Assembly (NCBI GenBank): GCA_018822665.1
Contig: JAHJJX010000033.1
Location: forward strand, 1-56,724
Source of the DNA: a bacterium
GTDB taxonomy: Bacteria > Campylobacterota > Campylobacteria > Campylobacterales > Sulfurimonadaceae
Direction: 5' to 3'
Length of the DNA stretch: 56,724 nt
The notes beneath the pieces were generated by a model. It was not told the origin of the DNA, did no database searches, and was given only the letters and a program-made list of their open reading frames with translations. How positions within the stretch are numbered: position 1 is the stretch's first letter; each line of letters starts with the position of its first letter. A program made the position numbers and the translations under genes. Shown piece after piece: positions 44,952-55,539 of this stretch.

Positions 44952-45310
44952 GTGTTGTTCTCCATATAGTATTCTACACTTTTCCAAAAATCTTCCATCA
45001 GCTGTGCGGCAGACTCAAACTCATACGACACCACTTCCATCTTTTTATGGATATGATCATAAGTCTCTTTTTTAGCTCCATACTTTTGAGTAGGCTTGAA
45101 ACTGTGAGCATTGTCATACCCTATGATTCTATGATTTCGCTTATCATGAAGAGTCAAGGAGTATTTCACTCCATGTGGCACAGTTGCCGTTGCCTTGATT
45201 GCAATTGCTTCAAACTTAACCCAGTGACCGTTTTCCATAGGAAAAACCTCACCATGTAAATTAAACAAATTTTCCAAATCATTCACTTGGATTCCTTTTG
45301 TTATCATCAA
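44948..45310 (-). CDS. tumE: TumE-like toxin (DUF6516)
   Basis: A 120-residue protein with the family pattern KYSLTLHDKRNHRIIGYDNA, then YDHIHKKMEVVSYEFESAAQ and LMEDFW. Its His/Asp-rich core suggests a nuclease-like fold, but the activity is not something I can read from the sequence. It precedes the HTH antitoxin with a 4-base overlap. The 211 bases upstream (45311-45521) hold no gene and should contain the promoter. Confidence 0.7.
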   Translation of the reverse strand: MMITKGIQVNDLENLFNLHGEVFPMENGHWVKFEAIAIKATATVPHGVKYSLTLHDKRNHRIIGYDNAHSFKPTQKYGAKKETYDHIHKKMEVVSYEFESAAQLMEDFWKSVEYYMENNT

Positions 45311-45521
45311 ATGATAATCATAGTTAGATTAAAACTTCTTGAATCAGGTTTTTTAGCTTTGTTGAGAGGCCTCTCTTTAGCATCTTAGAAACCTTTTTGA
45401 TTTATAATAGCTTGTTATGTGAGATTGATAATTTTATTTGTCATTTTGTAATATATTTGAGCTGTCATAAAGTAGATGACTGCTTTCATCGCAGAATATT
45501 TTATAGTTCATTGGCTAGCCT

Positions 45522-46790
45522 CTATTTTCTTGTATCTTTTCTTACTGCTGTTAAAAATTGATAATATAAATAACCTAAAGATACTTTATTTAAAAAGAAT
45601 ATAAACGGTTTATCTTTTAATTTTTCTAAATTTGTAATATTTATATATTGCCAAAACTCATTCCAAATTTTACATATATATTCTATTTTAAAATGATATG
45701 GATGAAAAAATACATCTTTTACTATTTCAAGATGAACTAGAAAAATCGTCAAAAAACCCGTAAAAATAATCCACATTAAAGCTCTAAACCAACTGGTTGA
45801 ATGTTTAGAACTTATATCATGGATTTTAAAAACTAAATATTCCGAAAAATTTTGCCATTTATTTTTTTCAAGCTCTCTTTTTCTTTGATTAAGCTCTAGA
45901 GCATGATATTTGTTTGCTTCTATTTTATTTCCAAGTTTTTCAAATTGATTTTTTATTATTCTATATGTTTCTTGTGAGGTTGTTGAAGTATCTTCAATTT
46001 CTATGCCATAAAAATTTATCTCTTTTTGGACATTAGTATATTCTAAATCCAAGCCTTTATGAAGCTTTGCACTTTTAAAATGATTATATCCCTCAAAAGT
46101 CACATACTGAAAAATTAATTTTTCGAAAAATTCTGTATCTCCAAATAAAGCTAAACTTTTAAAATTCATAGATTTAAAATAAATTTCCTTTGTATTTAAA
46201 CCTTTATCAAATTTTGATTTATAAAAATCTGCATTTTTTTGAAAATCTGTATCTTTTAATTCTATTTCTTTCACCCTACAATTATGTAGTTTGAAATTAT
46301 TTTTAAATTCTGTATCTTTGATGATTAATTTATTTAAAATTATTTCACTGTTATGGTCATCGTCTTGTTTATTTATATAAAATTTACCATTAAATTCGCA
46401 AAAATCTACTGTAATACTTAAAATAGATTTAATACCAATAAAGCTAAATCCATTTGTTGCTTTTTCATTATCATGCTGTATATCTTTTAAAATAATATCA
46501 GTAAAACTACAATCATCAAATCTCACATATCTATTTAAAAGCCCATTAAATTCTAATTTACCTGAAAATGAGCAGTTTTTAAAATATAAATCATGACTAT
46601 CAAAAATACCTTTACCACCAATATTTTTACCATATTCTATTGTGTTTGTTGAAACTTTTATTTCATTATTATTGAATGTAATGTCAGGAAATTCAACATT
46701 TTCAAAAGTAATGATATTAGTTACTTCCAAACTGTTTCCATTTGAAAACAGTTTATCATCATTGATAATTATTTCTTCAAACCTAATCAT
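45522..46790 (-). CDS. Pentapeptide-like membrane protein linked to R-M gene
   Basis: A 422-residue protein. Residues about 20-270 show degenerate pentapeptide-type repeats with F or C every five residues (e.g. LYFKNCSFSGKLEFNG, YVRFDDCSFTDIIL). Then a charged helix, QETYRIIKNQFEKLGNKIEA, leads to two membrane segments near 336-356 and 394-413. The DNA is clearly more AT-rich than its neighbours, a sign of transfer. Its start overlaps the MmeI-like gene stop (ATGA), so both are expressed together. A role in phage defence is a guess from this coupling. Confidence 0.7.
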   Translation of the reverse strand: MIRFEEIIINDDKLFSNGNSLEVTNIITFENVEFPDITFNNNEIKVSTNTIEYGKNIGGKGIFDSHDLYFKNCSFSGKLEFNGLLNRYVRFDDCSFTDIILKDIQHDNEKATNGFSFIGIKSILSITVDFCEFNGKFYINKQDDDHNSEIILNKLIIKDTEFKNNFKLHNCRVKEIELKDTDFQKNADFYKSKFDKGLNTKEIYFKSMNFKSLALFGDTEFFEKLIFQYVTFEGYNHFKSAKLHKGLDLEYTNVQKEINFYGIEIEDTSTTSQETYRIIKNQFEKLGNKIEANKYHALELNQRKRELEKNKWQNFSEYLVFKIHDISSKHSTSWFRALMWIIFTGFLTIFLVHLEIVKDVFFHPYHFKIEYICKIWNEFWQYINITNLEKLKDKPFIFFLNKVSLGYLYYQFLTAVRKDTRK

Positions 46791-49489
46791 TGCAAATACT
46801 CCTCATACAACTCAAACAAAAATTCTATGCGTTCTTTGTCGTTTTTGAAGCTTTTGGTTGTGTAGCATTTATCTACTGCTTTGTCTAACTCTTGGTGGGC
46901 TTTTTTTAGGGTTGGGGGCATGGCTAGTGGGTCGTAGAGGTCGGCTAGTGAGCTCTCTTTGAAACTCTCTCTTACTTCTAAAACTTTTTGTGCTTTTTCT
47001 TCTACATGTAGTCTGTTTTTTTCGCTTACATTTTTTGGGAATGGGTAGTTGTTGTAAACTAACTCATTTGAATATCTGATTCGACTTTCAAGTCTTCCTG
47101 CTATATATTTAATCCATGACATGTGCATTAGTGAAGTCAAGATACCAAAATGAGCTAGAGAAGCAATCGGAATAACACTTGTAGAATTATTTGCTATAGA
47201 ATTTTCATTAAAAAAGCCAATTGGTATATATATTCTATTTTCTGACGAATGCAGTGGAATCAATACAAAATCACTTTTCGGTTGCCTATTTTCGCCAAAT
47301 AATGTTGGGTATTCCGCAAGTTTTTTCGTGGCTTCTCTTGTACTCTCTTCTCTTAGTTTTTTTACATTTTCAATGCGTTGCTTCACATGTGGCATTGATT
47401 TTAAATCATTTGGTTCTAAATCTTCAAGCCATAAGCACCATCTGTTTTTTCCATGTAAGAATTCTTTTGCACTGAGTAATGGTTTGATATATTTCTCTGC
47501 CATTGGCTCATGTAGTAAAAGTTCTGCTTTTTCTTCATCGGTAAGCAAAAAGTTTCCGCCGTCATTTGGCATACTTCCAAAAGAAATATTTGGAACATCG
47601 CAAATTGGTTTTCTTCTTTTTTCTATGACAAAATCATCGCCCTCAACCAAATATGGATTGATATTTTTCACACTCTTGGCATGTGGTTCTGCTTTTATAT
47701 CTTCGTATTCAAAAATAGTTTTAGTTTCAGTGTCAAAATTTGCAAATCCAATTATCACGACATGTACGGCTGCGTTTGCTTTTGCTTCGTTGCTCCAGTT
47801 AAAGGTTTGATGTGCAAAGTGAATTTTGATTTTGTAGTTGTCAAACAGTTCTTTCCAAAGTATGCCGACCTGTTCGCCCTGAGCGATGGAGTTTGTGGAG
47901 ACAAAAGCGGCTTTTATATTTGTGTTTTGGATGTATCGTGCGGCTTTGAGATACCAAGCCGTAACATAGTCTAAAACTCCCGCCCCTTGAACTTTGCCAA
48001 AGATTTTTTTCATATCTTCTTTTTGTTCTTTACCTTGTAATTGCTTACCTATAAACGGCGGATTCCCAAGAATAAAAGAGAGTTTATCTTTTGCTATCAC
48101 ATCTTCCCAGTCAATAGCAAGTGAATTTCCATGCACGATATTTGCCGATTTTTTGAGTGGAAGCCTTGCGAAATACTGCCCAAAATACTCACTTATCATC
48201 ATGTTCATTTGATGGTCTATGAGCCACATGGCTACTCTTGCGATTTGTGCGGCAAACTCTTCGACCTCTATGCCGTGAAACTGGTCAACATCACACCAAA
48301 CTATGGCATCAATGTCAAGTACATTTTCTTTGTGAAGGAGTTTGAGTATTTCAAACTCCAGTTTTCGTAGCTCTCTGTAGGAGAGAATAAGAAAGTTTCC
48401 ACTTCCACATGCCGGGTCAAAAAAGTTAAGTGTGGAAAGCTCTTTGTGAAACTCTTGAAGCTTCGTTTTGTTTTTCTTTACCTTTTCAAATTTTTCATAA
48501 AGCTCATCCAAAAACAGAGGTTTTATGAGCTTTAAGATGTTGCCCTCGCTTGTGTAATGCGCACCTAGATTTCGTCTGTGGGCTTTGTCCATGATGGACT
48601 GAAAAAGTGAGCCGAATATGGCAGGAGATATTTTGCTCCAGTCAAGATAACAACACTCCAAAAGTGCCTCTCTCATTTGAGTATTAAAAGCAACTATGGG
48701 TAAAAACTCTTCAAAAAGTCTTCCGTTTACATAAGGAAATGCGTTTACGCTCTCATCAAGATTTTTTAGTCTCTTGTTTTGCGGTGTGTTTAACACTTGA
48801 TAAAGTTCGGCTAACTTACTCCCGACATCACTTCCGTCTTCATGTGTCTTGTTTTCTATGAACTCCGTAAAAAGTCTTTTTTCAAAGATGGCTGTATCTT
48901 CTGCAAAAAGCAAAAAGAGAAGTCGCACCAAAAAATGCTCCAACGGATGTCCGTCATAACCTGTCTCTTTGAGCGCGTCATGAAGTTTGCCCATAAGCAA
49001 TGCGGCTTTTATGTTTATGGGGTCTTCTGCTACGACTTTGTGCTTTGTATATCCTGCGATAAAACCAAAAAGATTGACATTTTTGTAGAGTTCGCTTATG
49101 CTAAATTCGTGTGTAGTGTCTTCTTCCAAATCATGAAGTCTAAAAATTTCAAAGTCGGAGATAAGAATGTACTTTGGAAGTTCCACTTCTTTTAGTCCTG
49201 GAAAATAATCAAGTGCTTGAGTGTAAGCTTTGTCTAAATCTTTACCTTTTGATTTGTGCTCAACAAGCAAAACACCTTTCCAAAAAAGGTCAATCCGCCC
49301 TCTTTTTTCACCAAGTTTTTTAACAGGCTCTTCAAAGGAAGCTACACGTTTACGGCTAATACCGAAAATATTAAAAAATTCATTCCAAAAACTCTGTGAT
49401 TCTGCATGTTCTCGCTCTTCACTTTCCCACTCTTTGGAAAAATTGATTGCTCTATTTTTTATCTCGTTCCAGCTTAGTGCCATTTGCAA
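46787..49489 (-). CDS. MmeI-like (Type IIL) restriction-modification enzyme
   Basis: A 900-residue single-chain enzyme. The nuclease site near the N-terminus is Asp67-x9-Glu77-x-Lys79 (RIDLFWKGVLLVEHK), the spacing I recall for MmeI. The gamma-class N6-adenine methyltransferase has motif I DPACGSGNFL near 356 and motif IV NPPF near 475. The C-terminal 300 residues should hold the target-recognition domain and helical tail. Such enzymes methylate one strand for self-protection and cut at a fixed distance. No separate methylase is present or needed. It looks intact. Confidence 0.9.
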   Translation of the reverse strand: MQMALSWNEIKNRAINFSKEWESEEREHAESQSFWNEFFNIFGISRKRVASFEEPVKKLGEKRGRIDLFWKGVLLVEHKSKGKDLDKAYTQALDYFPGLKEVELPKYILISDFEIFRLHDLEEDTTHEFSISELYKNVNLFGFIAGYTKHKVVAEDPINIKAALLMGKLHDALKETGYDGHPLEHFLVRLLFLLFAEDTAIFEKRLFTEFIENKTHEDGSDVGSKLAELYQVLNTPQNKRLKNLDESVNAFPYVNGRLFEEFLPIVAFNTQMREALLECCYLDWSKISPAIFGSLFQSIMDKAHRRNLGAHYTSEGNILKLIKPLFLDELYEKFEKVKKNKTKLQEFHKELSTLNFFDPACGSGNFLILSYRELRKLEFEILKLLHKENVLDIDAIVWCDVDQFHGIEVEEFAAQIARVAMWLIDHQMNMMISEYFGQYFARLPLKKSANIVHGNSLAIDWEDVIAKDKLSFILGNPPFIGKQLQGKEQKEDMKKIFGKVQGAGVLDYVTAWYLKAARYIQNTNIKAAFVSTNSIAQGEQVGILWKELFDNYKIKIHFAHQTFNWSNEAKANAAVHVVIIGFANFDTETKTIFEYEDIKAEPHAKSVKNINPYLVEGDDFVIEKRRKPICDVPNISFGSMPNDGGNFLLTDEEKAELLLHEPMAEKYIKPLLSAKEFLHGKNRWCLWLEDLEPNDLKSMPHVKQRIENVKKLREESTREATKKLAEYPTLFGENRQPKSDFVLIPLHSSENRIYIPIGFFNENSIANNSTSVIPIASLAHFGILTSLMHMSWIKYIAGRLESRIRYSNELVYNNYPFPKNVSEKNRLHVEEKAQKVLEVRESFKESSLADLYDPLAMPPTLKKAHQELDKAVDKCYTTKSFKNDKERIEFLFELYEEYLQ

Positions 49490-49583
49490 ACCTGAATATA
49501 TTAATTTTTAACGGATATTGTATCTCTATTGATTTTTTTAGTCAAACGTATTGAACTATTTTTACTCCCTCTTTATCTTCATA

Positions 49584-49593
49584 ACAATTTTGT
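49584..49593. promoter_or_regulatory. ACAA-N2-TTGT dyad upstream of rightward nif operon
   Basis: ACAATTTTGT, 31 bases before the sigma-54-like element at 49625, matching the arrangement at nifB. Possible activator or repressor site. Confidence 0.35.
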
Positions 49594-49624
49594 ACCGCTA
49601 TGTAATCTTTAAGTTTATTCCACC

Positions 49625-49640
49625 TAGAACACAAAATGCA
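49625..49640 (+). promoter_or_regulatory. Sigma-54-like promoter of the rightward nif operon
   Basis: TAGAACACAAAATGCA, matching the nifB element in the AG-N10-GC frame. The start would be near 49652, with the first start codon at 49672. Confidence 0.5.
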
Positions 49641-49671
49641 AAATAACTATAAATATATGAAAGGTCAACGA

Positions 49672-49949
49672 ATGACGATAGCGGTTCCACTCGATAATGC
49701 GCTCATGCTTTATCATGACAACCCATTTACAGCGCCAAAGTTTGCTATCTACTTTATAAACGGCGATAAAACAAATGTCAGCTTTAAGAGGACAGATATT
49801 GCGAAAACACCTCCCATACGCTCAAAAACGGTGGAATATCGGTCTTTAAAATTCCAACAATCATCAACGACATAGAGATGGCAATTAAAAATTTTCTTAT
49901 AGGAGCTTCTTATGCAAATAAAATACAAAACATCCACAATGCATCTTGA
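49672..49949 (+). pseudogene. NifX/FeMo-co-binding-like protein remnant
   Basis: Starts with MTIAVPLDNALMLYHDNPFT, typical of the dinitrogenase Fe-Mo-cofactor family, with AAAGG 8 bases upstream. The frame drifts after SFKRTDIAKTPPIRS and stops at 49875. The C-terminus is found in another frame: LKNGGISVFKIPTIINDIEM, then KNFLIGASYANKIQN, ending at 49949. The middle of the family is missing. It is the first coding unit behind the promoter and its end overlaps the next gene's start, which has its own AGGAG. Confidence 0.6.
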
Positions 49950-50430
49950 GGATATGCCGCTTGATGTGGGCTACGCCTCTGAAGTTGTGAAGCTCAAGGG
50001 CACAGACGGCAAGTTGCATACGCTTGGCGGACAAAACGGCAAAACACAGCTTTTTATTACTGCGCCATTTATAGATAAGGAGTTTTTAGAAGAGCTCACT
50101 CTTCTAAATGAGATGCTTCCACATGGTGGTGCGTATGAAGTGAATACGGCGCTTGTCGTTGCCGACACTCCACATGCCAATCCAAATTTGCAAAGGATAG
50201 ATTTTTTTATAGACAGTGAGAATGAGTTTGGTGATTTCTACGGCACAAGATTACAAGGTGCGCCTTATGGCTCTGAACTTACAAAATCACTGATTCTTGT
50301 CTCAAAAGACGGAGCAATATTTCACGATGAATTTATGAAAGATTTAAGCGACAAATTCAACCTCGACACCCTGCTTCGCAAAATCAGCGCAGCGCAAATC
50401 TGCTACACCGGTAAAGGATGCCACTCATGA
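49912..50430 (+). CDS. Peroxiredoxin/thioredoxin-fold protein without peroxidatic Cys
   Basis: A 172-residue protein resembling Tpx-type peroxiredoxins (VVKLKGTDGKLHTLGGQNGK, then KTQLFITAPFIDKEFLEEL). Where the family has a catalytic Cys after the third strand, this protein has APFID with no Cys. Its only cysteines are at the C-terminus, ICYTGKGCHS. It is therefore unlikely to be a normal peroxidase and might be a chaperone, a redox adapter or a metal-binding protein. AGGAG precedes the ATG by seven bases. The stop overlaps the SIR2-like start. Confidence 0.65.
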   Translation: MQIKYKTSTMHLEDMPLDVGYASEVVKLKGTDGKLHTLGGQNGKTQLFITAPFIDKEFLEELTLLNEMLPHGGAYEVNTALVVADTPHANPNLQRIDFFIDSENEFGDFYGTRLQGAPYGSELTKSLILVSKDGAIFHDEFMKDLSDKFNLDTLLRKISAAQICYTGKGCHS

Positions 50431-51257
50431 ACGAGATAATTGAAACGATAAAAAAAGAGCTGAGAAATCAGACGACCGTGCCCTACTTTGGATTAGGAAT
50501 ATTTGAAAATACAAAAACAAAAGAGGGTGAGCAGATGCCCTTTGATTCGGATTCTATGATTCTTATGTTAAACAATGGCAGACCAATGAGTCAGCGTCTG
50601 ATGTTTGAGTATTCCCGTGCGGCGATGCACCTTGAAGAACGTCGTGGAGTAAGCTATCTTACACAACTTGTAAATCATATTTATACAAAAAGTTTTGACC
50701 CGACACCTTTGCAAAAAGCGATTGTTGATATGTCGCCCCGATATATTGTAGATACAAACCGTGATAGTAAAATTCAAGAATTATTAGCCTATGAGCCTCA
50801 CTGCTTAATCCTTGGAAAATCCAGAATCATGGCGGATAAAAACCGTTATGAGACCTATGAATATGATGTTCAAAACAAAAAATATTTTTTGGTAAAAGAT
50901 GAAGTTTTGGACAGTGCAAAAAAGATTCTTTTTAAACCGATGGGTTCACCTTTGCCTGAACCGACTTTTGTAATGTCGGATGCCGATTATGTCGATTGGC
51001 TCACCGAAGCAATGGGCGGATTTGCGGTTCCTCCGATACTAAAAACATACAGAAAAGCAAAAAAATATCTCTTTTTGGGAACGTCTTTCGACCGCGATAC
51101 GGACAGAATGGTTGCAAACGAGCTTAGCTTTGATTTGGAAGGCGGCTATATTATTACGGACCAAGAGTTAAGCAAAAAAGAGAAAAAGTTTGTTGAAAAG
51201 CACAATCTTATTGTTCTGAATATGTCATTAGAAGAGTTTACAAAAGAATTTATTTAA
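50427..51257 (+). CDS. SIR2-like protein in the nif operon
   Basis: A 276-residue protein of the divergent SIR2-like type. Seen: PYFGLGIF at the N-terminus, SPRYIVDTNRDSKIQELL, LFKPMGSPLPEPTFVMSDAD and YLFLGTSFDRDTDRM, which follow the order of bacterial SIR2-domain proteins that bind NAD+. Deacylase or NAD-consuming activity is possible. The start at 50427 is preferred over 50418 because AAAGG lies at a usable distance and ATGA overlaps the preceding stop. Position between a redox-fold protein and clpP suggests a nitrogenase maintenance role. Confidence 0.65.
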   Translation: MNEIIETIKKELRNQTTVPYFGLGIFENTKTKEGEQMPFDSDSMILMLNNGRPMSQRLMFEYSRAAMHLEERRGVSYLTQLVNHIYTKSFDPTPLQKAIVDMSPRYIVDTNRDSKIQELLAYEPHCLILGKSRIMADKNRYETYEYDVQNKKYFLVKDEVLDSAKKILFKPMGSPLPEPTFVMSDADYVDWLTEAMGGFAVPPILKTYRKAKKYLFLGTSFDRDTDRMVANELSFDLEGGYIITDQELSKKEKKFVEKHNLIVLNMSLEEFTKEFI

Positions 51258-51275
51258 TTACAAAAGGATTTCCAC

Positions 51276-51872
51276 ATGCCAATCATCCCAACAGTTAAAG
51301 ACAGATCGCCAAGAGGAGAAAGATACTTTGACCTCTTCTCAAAACTTTTAAATGACCGCGTCATTATGATTACAGAACCCGTTGATGACTATATGATGGG
51401 AATTATTGTTGCACAGCTTCTTTATTTGGAAGCAGAAGATTCTCAAGAACCTATCCATATGTACATAAGCTCACCGGGAGGTTCTGTGATGGCGGGACTT
51501 GCCATACTCGACACAATGGAACTGATTTCTGCCCCTGTTTATACCTACGCTATGGGAATGGTGGCTTCCATGGCTGCCGTACTTTTTGCATGCGGCGAAA
51601 AAGGGCATAGGTACATTATGCCAAATGCGGAGGTGATGATTCATCAACCCCTAGGCGGAACATCGGGACAAGCGAGCGATATTGAGATTCAGGCAAACCA
51701 TATTATAAAGCTTAAAAAAAGACTTTATAAAATTCTTGCAAAGGCGACAGCAAAACATGTTAAGACTATTGAAAAAGAGAGTGACCGCGACAACTATTTT
51801 GAAGCACCTCAAGCAATTGCATTTGGATTGGCCGACACAATACTAAGCAGTATCTCCAAAAAGGATATATAA
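51276..51872 (+). CDS. clpP: ATP-dependent protease subunit ClpP
   Basis: A 198-residue serine peptidase. The catalytic Ser is in YAMGMVASMAAVLFACGE near residue 98, the His in EVMIHQPLGGTSGQ near 123, and the Asp near 172 (SDRDNYFEA region). It forms the ring that digests proteins fed by ClpX. The ATG lies inside a CCACATGCC tag (51272-51280); AAAGGA is 7 bases upstream. As it sits in a nif operon it is probably a second, nif-dedicated copy. Confidence 0.93.
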   Translation: MPIIPTVKDRSPRGERYFDLFSKLLNDRVIMITEPVDDYMMGIIVAQLLYLEAEDSQEPIHMYISSPGGSVMAGLAILDTMELISAPVYTYAMGMVASMAAVLFACGEKGHRYIMPNAEVMIHQPLGGTSGQASDIEIQANHIIKLKKRLYKILAKATAKHVKTIEKESDRDNYFEAPQAIAFGLADTILSSISKKDI

Positions 51873-51873
51873 A

Positions 51874-54263
<2,390 letters not shown>

Positions 54264-54274
54264 CTTTTAAGTTA

Positions 54275-54303
54275 CGCCAATTCAAATTTAAAGTACAACA
54301 CCT
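54275..54303 (+). repeat. Solo IS30-type end
   Basis: Shares cgccaattcaaat and tacaacacct with the end of the IS30 remnant at 36134-36162, with the same six-base gap (23 of 29 bases identical or more). It lies 11 bases past nifS, with no transposase nearby. Confidence 0.5.
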
Positions 54304-54345
54304 TTAAAATTTAATAGGCGGGTAAACCGGAGAGTTTAGAATTTT

Positions 54346-54738
54346 TTAAACCTTTTCTATCGGTTCCACCTGAACCTCTTTTTTCACACCGCGCATCTTT
54401 AACGGAATATCTTCACGATATTTTCTCTCTTTAAAGGCGGGAGATTTTATTGTTCCCTCTTTAGTGCTTGCAAGTTTATAAAGCCCTTCATTTGAAAAAT
54501 GATTGTCAAACTCTTTGCTAAAGGGCATATCCCAAGTTATACACCCTATACTTGGGCAGATGGAAGCACACTGGGGGTCATCGTAAATGCCTACGCACTC
54601 TACACATTTTTCCGGTTGAACATAATAACGATTCGCTCCGGTTGGATTATTAGAATCATCTACAATAGCTTCAACCGGGCAGTTTTGCAAACAGGCATCA
54701 CAGGTGATACAGCTTTCATCGATTATAACAGACATCAT
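54346..54738 (-). CDS. 2[4Fe-4S] ferredoxin, nif-associated (copy 1)
   Basis: A 130-residue ferredoxin with two clusters: CITCDACLQNCP at the N-terminus and CVECVGIYDDPQCASICP near residue 41. A C-terminal extension of about 65 residues follows. It should pass electrons to NifB, nitrogenase or another nif enzyme. The start may be either of two adjacent ATGs; AAGGAAAT precedes both. It is last in the leftward operon and converges on nifS. Confidence 0.88.
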   Translation of the reverse strand: MMSVIIDESCITCDACLQNCPVEAIVDDSNNPTGANRYYVQPEKCVECVGIYDDPQCASICPSIGCITWDMPFSKEFDNHFSNEGLYKLASTKEGTIKSPAFKERKYREDIPLKMRGVKKEVQVEPIEKV

Positions 54739-54747
54739 ATTTCCTTT

Positions 54748-55137
54748 TTAATTATAGAGTTTCAATGTCTCACCGACACCGATACGGGACGCTCGCACAT
54801 CTTGCGAAATACTATCTCGAAAAGGTCTCGGTGCCACAAGCGGGGACAAGAGACCATGCTTTTTGTGTACACGAATCACATAATCATCACTCAAAACAAA
54901 GTAATCATTATATTCTTCCGTATAAGGCATATCCCAAACAATGCACCCCTCAGTCGGACATACATCCGCACATTTTGGAACTGCGGCATCCACACACTCG
55001 ATGCACTTCTCAGGTTTTACATACGTAAACTCGGCATGTGGAAGCGGAGATTCATCTGCACTCACTATTGCAGTTGCCGGGCATTCATCTATACAGGCAT
55101 CGCAATTTATACATGTCTCAGTAATAAACACTGCCAT
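54748..55137 (-). CDS. 2[4Fe-4S] ferredoxin, nif-associated (copy 2)
   Basis: A 129-residue paralogue of the downstream ferredoxin: CINCDACIDECP, then CIECVDAAVPKCADVCP, WDMPYTEEYNDYFVLSDD and a basic tail. It shares the long C-terminal extension of copies 1 and 3 (IVWDMP conserved in all). Its ATG overlaps the NifX-like stop by one base. Confidence 0.88.
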   Translation of the reverse strand: MAVFITETCINCDACIDECPATAIVSADESPLPHAEFTYVKPEKCIECVDAAVPKCADVCPTEGCIVWDMPYTEEYNDYFVLSDDYVIRVHKKHGLLSPLVAPRPFRDSISQDVRASRIGVGETLKLYN

Positions 55138-55514
55138 TATGCACTTCTCATTTGCGCTTTATGAAAAATTCTCAACAGCCATAAAGGGGGATTGTCATTT
55201 AACATTGCTTGGAGTTTTGCAGCTGCTTCAGATATAGCTTCACCCTCACTCACACGAACGGGATGTATTCCTGAAGCTTGAACCATTTTTGAGGCAGTCG
55301 GACCGATTTGGGTGCAATAGATAATATCTGCTTCATTAATCGTTGCAATTTTATAATCTAACTTCTCTTTTTCCTCCTCAGGTTCTTTCGAGCTGTCAAT
55401 GAGATCGATAAATTCAACCCGATTTTTATCTACCTTATAAAGGTAAAAAATTTTTGACCGGCCAAAATGCTGGTCAATTTTTTCACCGTTTGATGATGCA
55501 AAAGCGATATTCAT
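55137..55514 (-). CDS. NifX-type FeMo-co-binding protein
   Basis: A 125-residue NifX/NifB-C-terminal-like domain: MNIAFASSNGEKIDQHFGRS, then KIATINEADIIYCTQIGPTA and a C-terminal helix ending IFHKAQMRSA. Such proteins bind NifB-co or FeMo-co and shuttle it between NifB, NifEN and NifDK. It sits between two ferredoxin genes in one operon. I do not assign nifX firmly because several paralogues exist in nif clusters. Confidence 0.82.
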   Translation of the reverse strand: MNIAFASSNGEKIDQHFGRSKIFYLYKVDKNRVEFIDLIDSSKEPEEEKEKLDYKIATINEADIIYCTQIGPTASKMVQASGIHPVRVSEGEAISEAAAKLQAMLNDNPPLWLLRIFHKAQMRSA

Positions 55515-55539
55515 ATCTTTCTCCCTTTTGAGCTAATTT

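Noticed and set aside
45311-45521. Coding content between the TumE-like and membrane-protein genes
   Set aside because: No frame with a start, ribosome site and plausible protein composition was found; it is treated as promoter DNA.
50418-50426. ATG at 50418 as start of the SIR2-like gene
   Set aside because: The AAAGG directly abuts it; the ATG at 50427 has proper spacing and the ATGA overlap usual in this operon.
54499-55164. 221-codon plus-strand ORF across the ferredoxin genes
   Set aside because: It runs antisense to two ferredoxins and reflects their biased codons; no ribosome site or recognisable domain.
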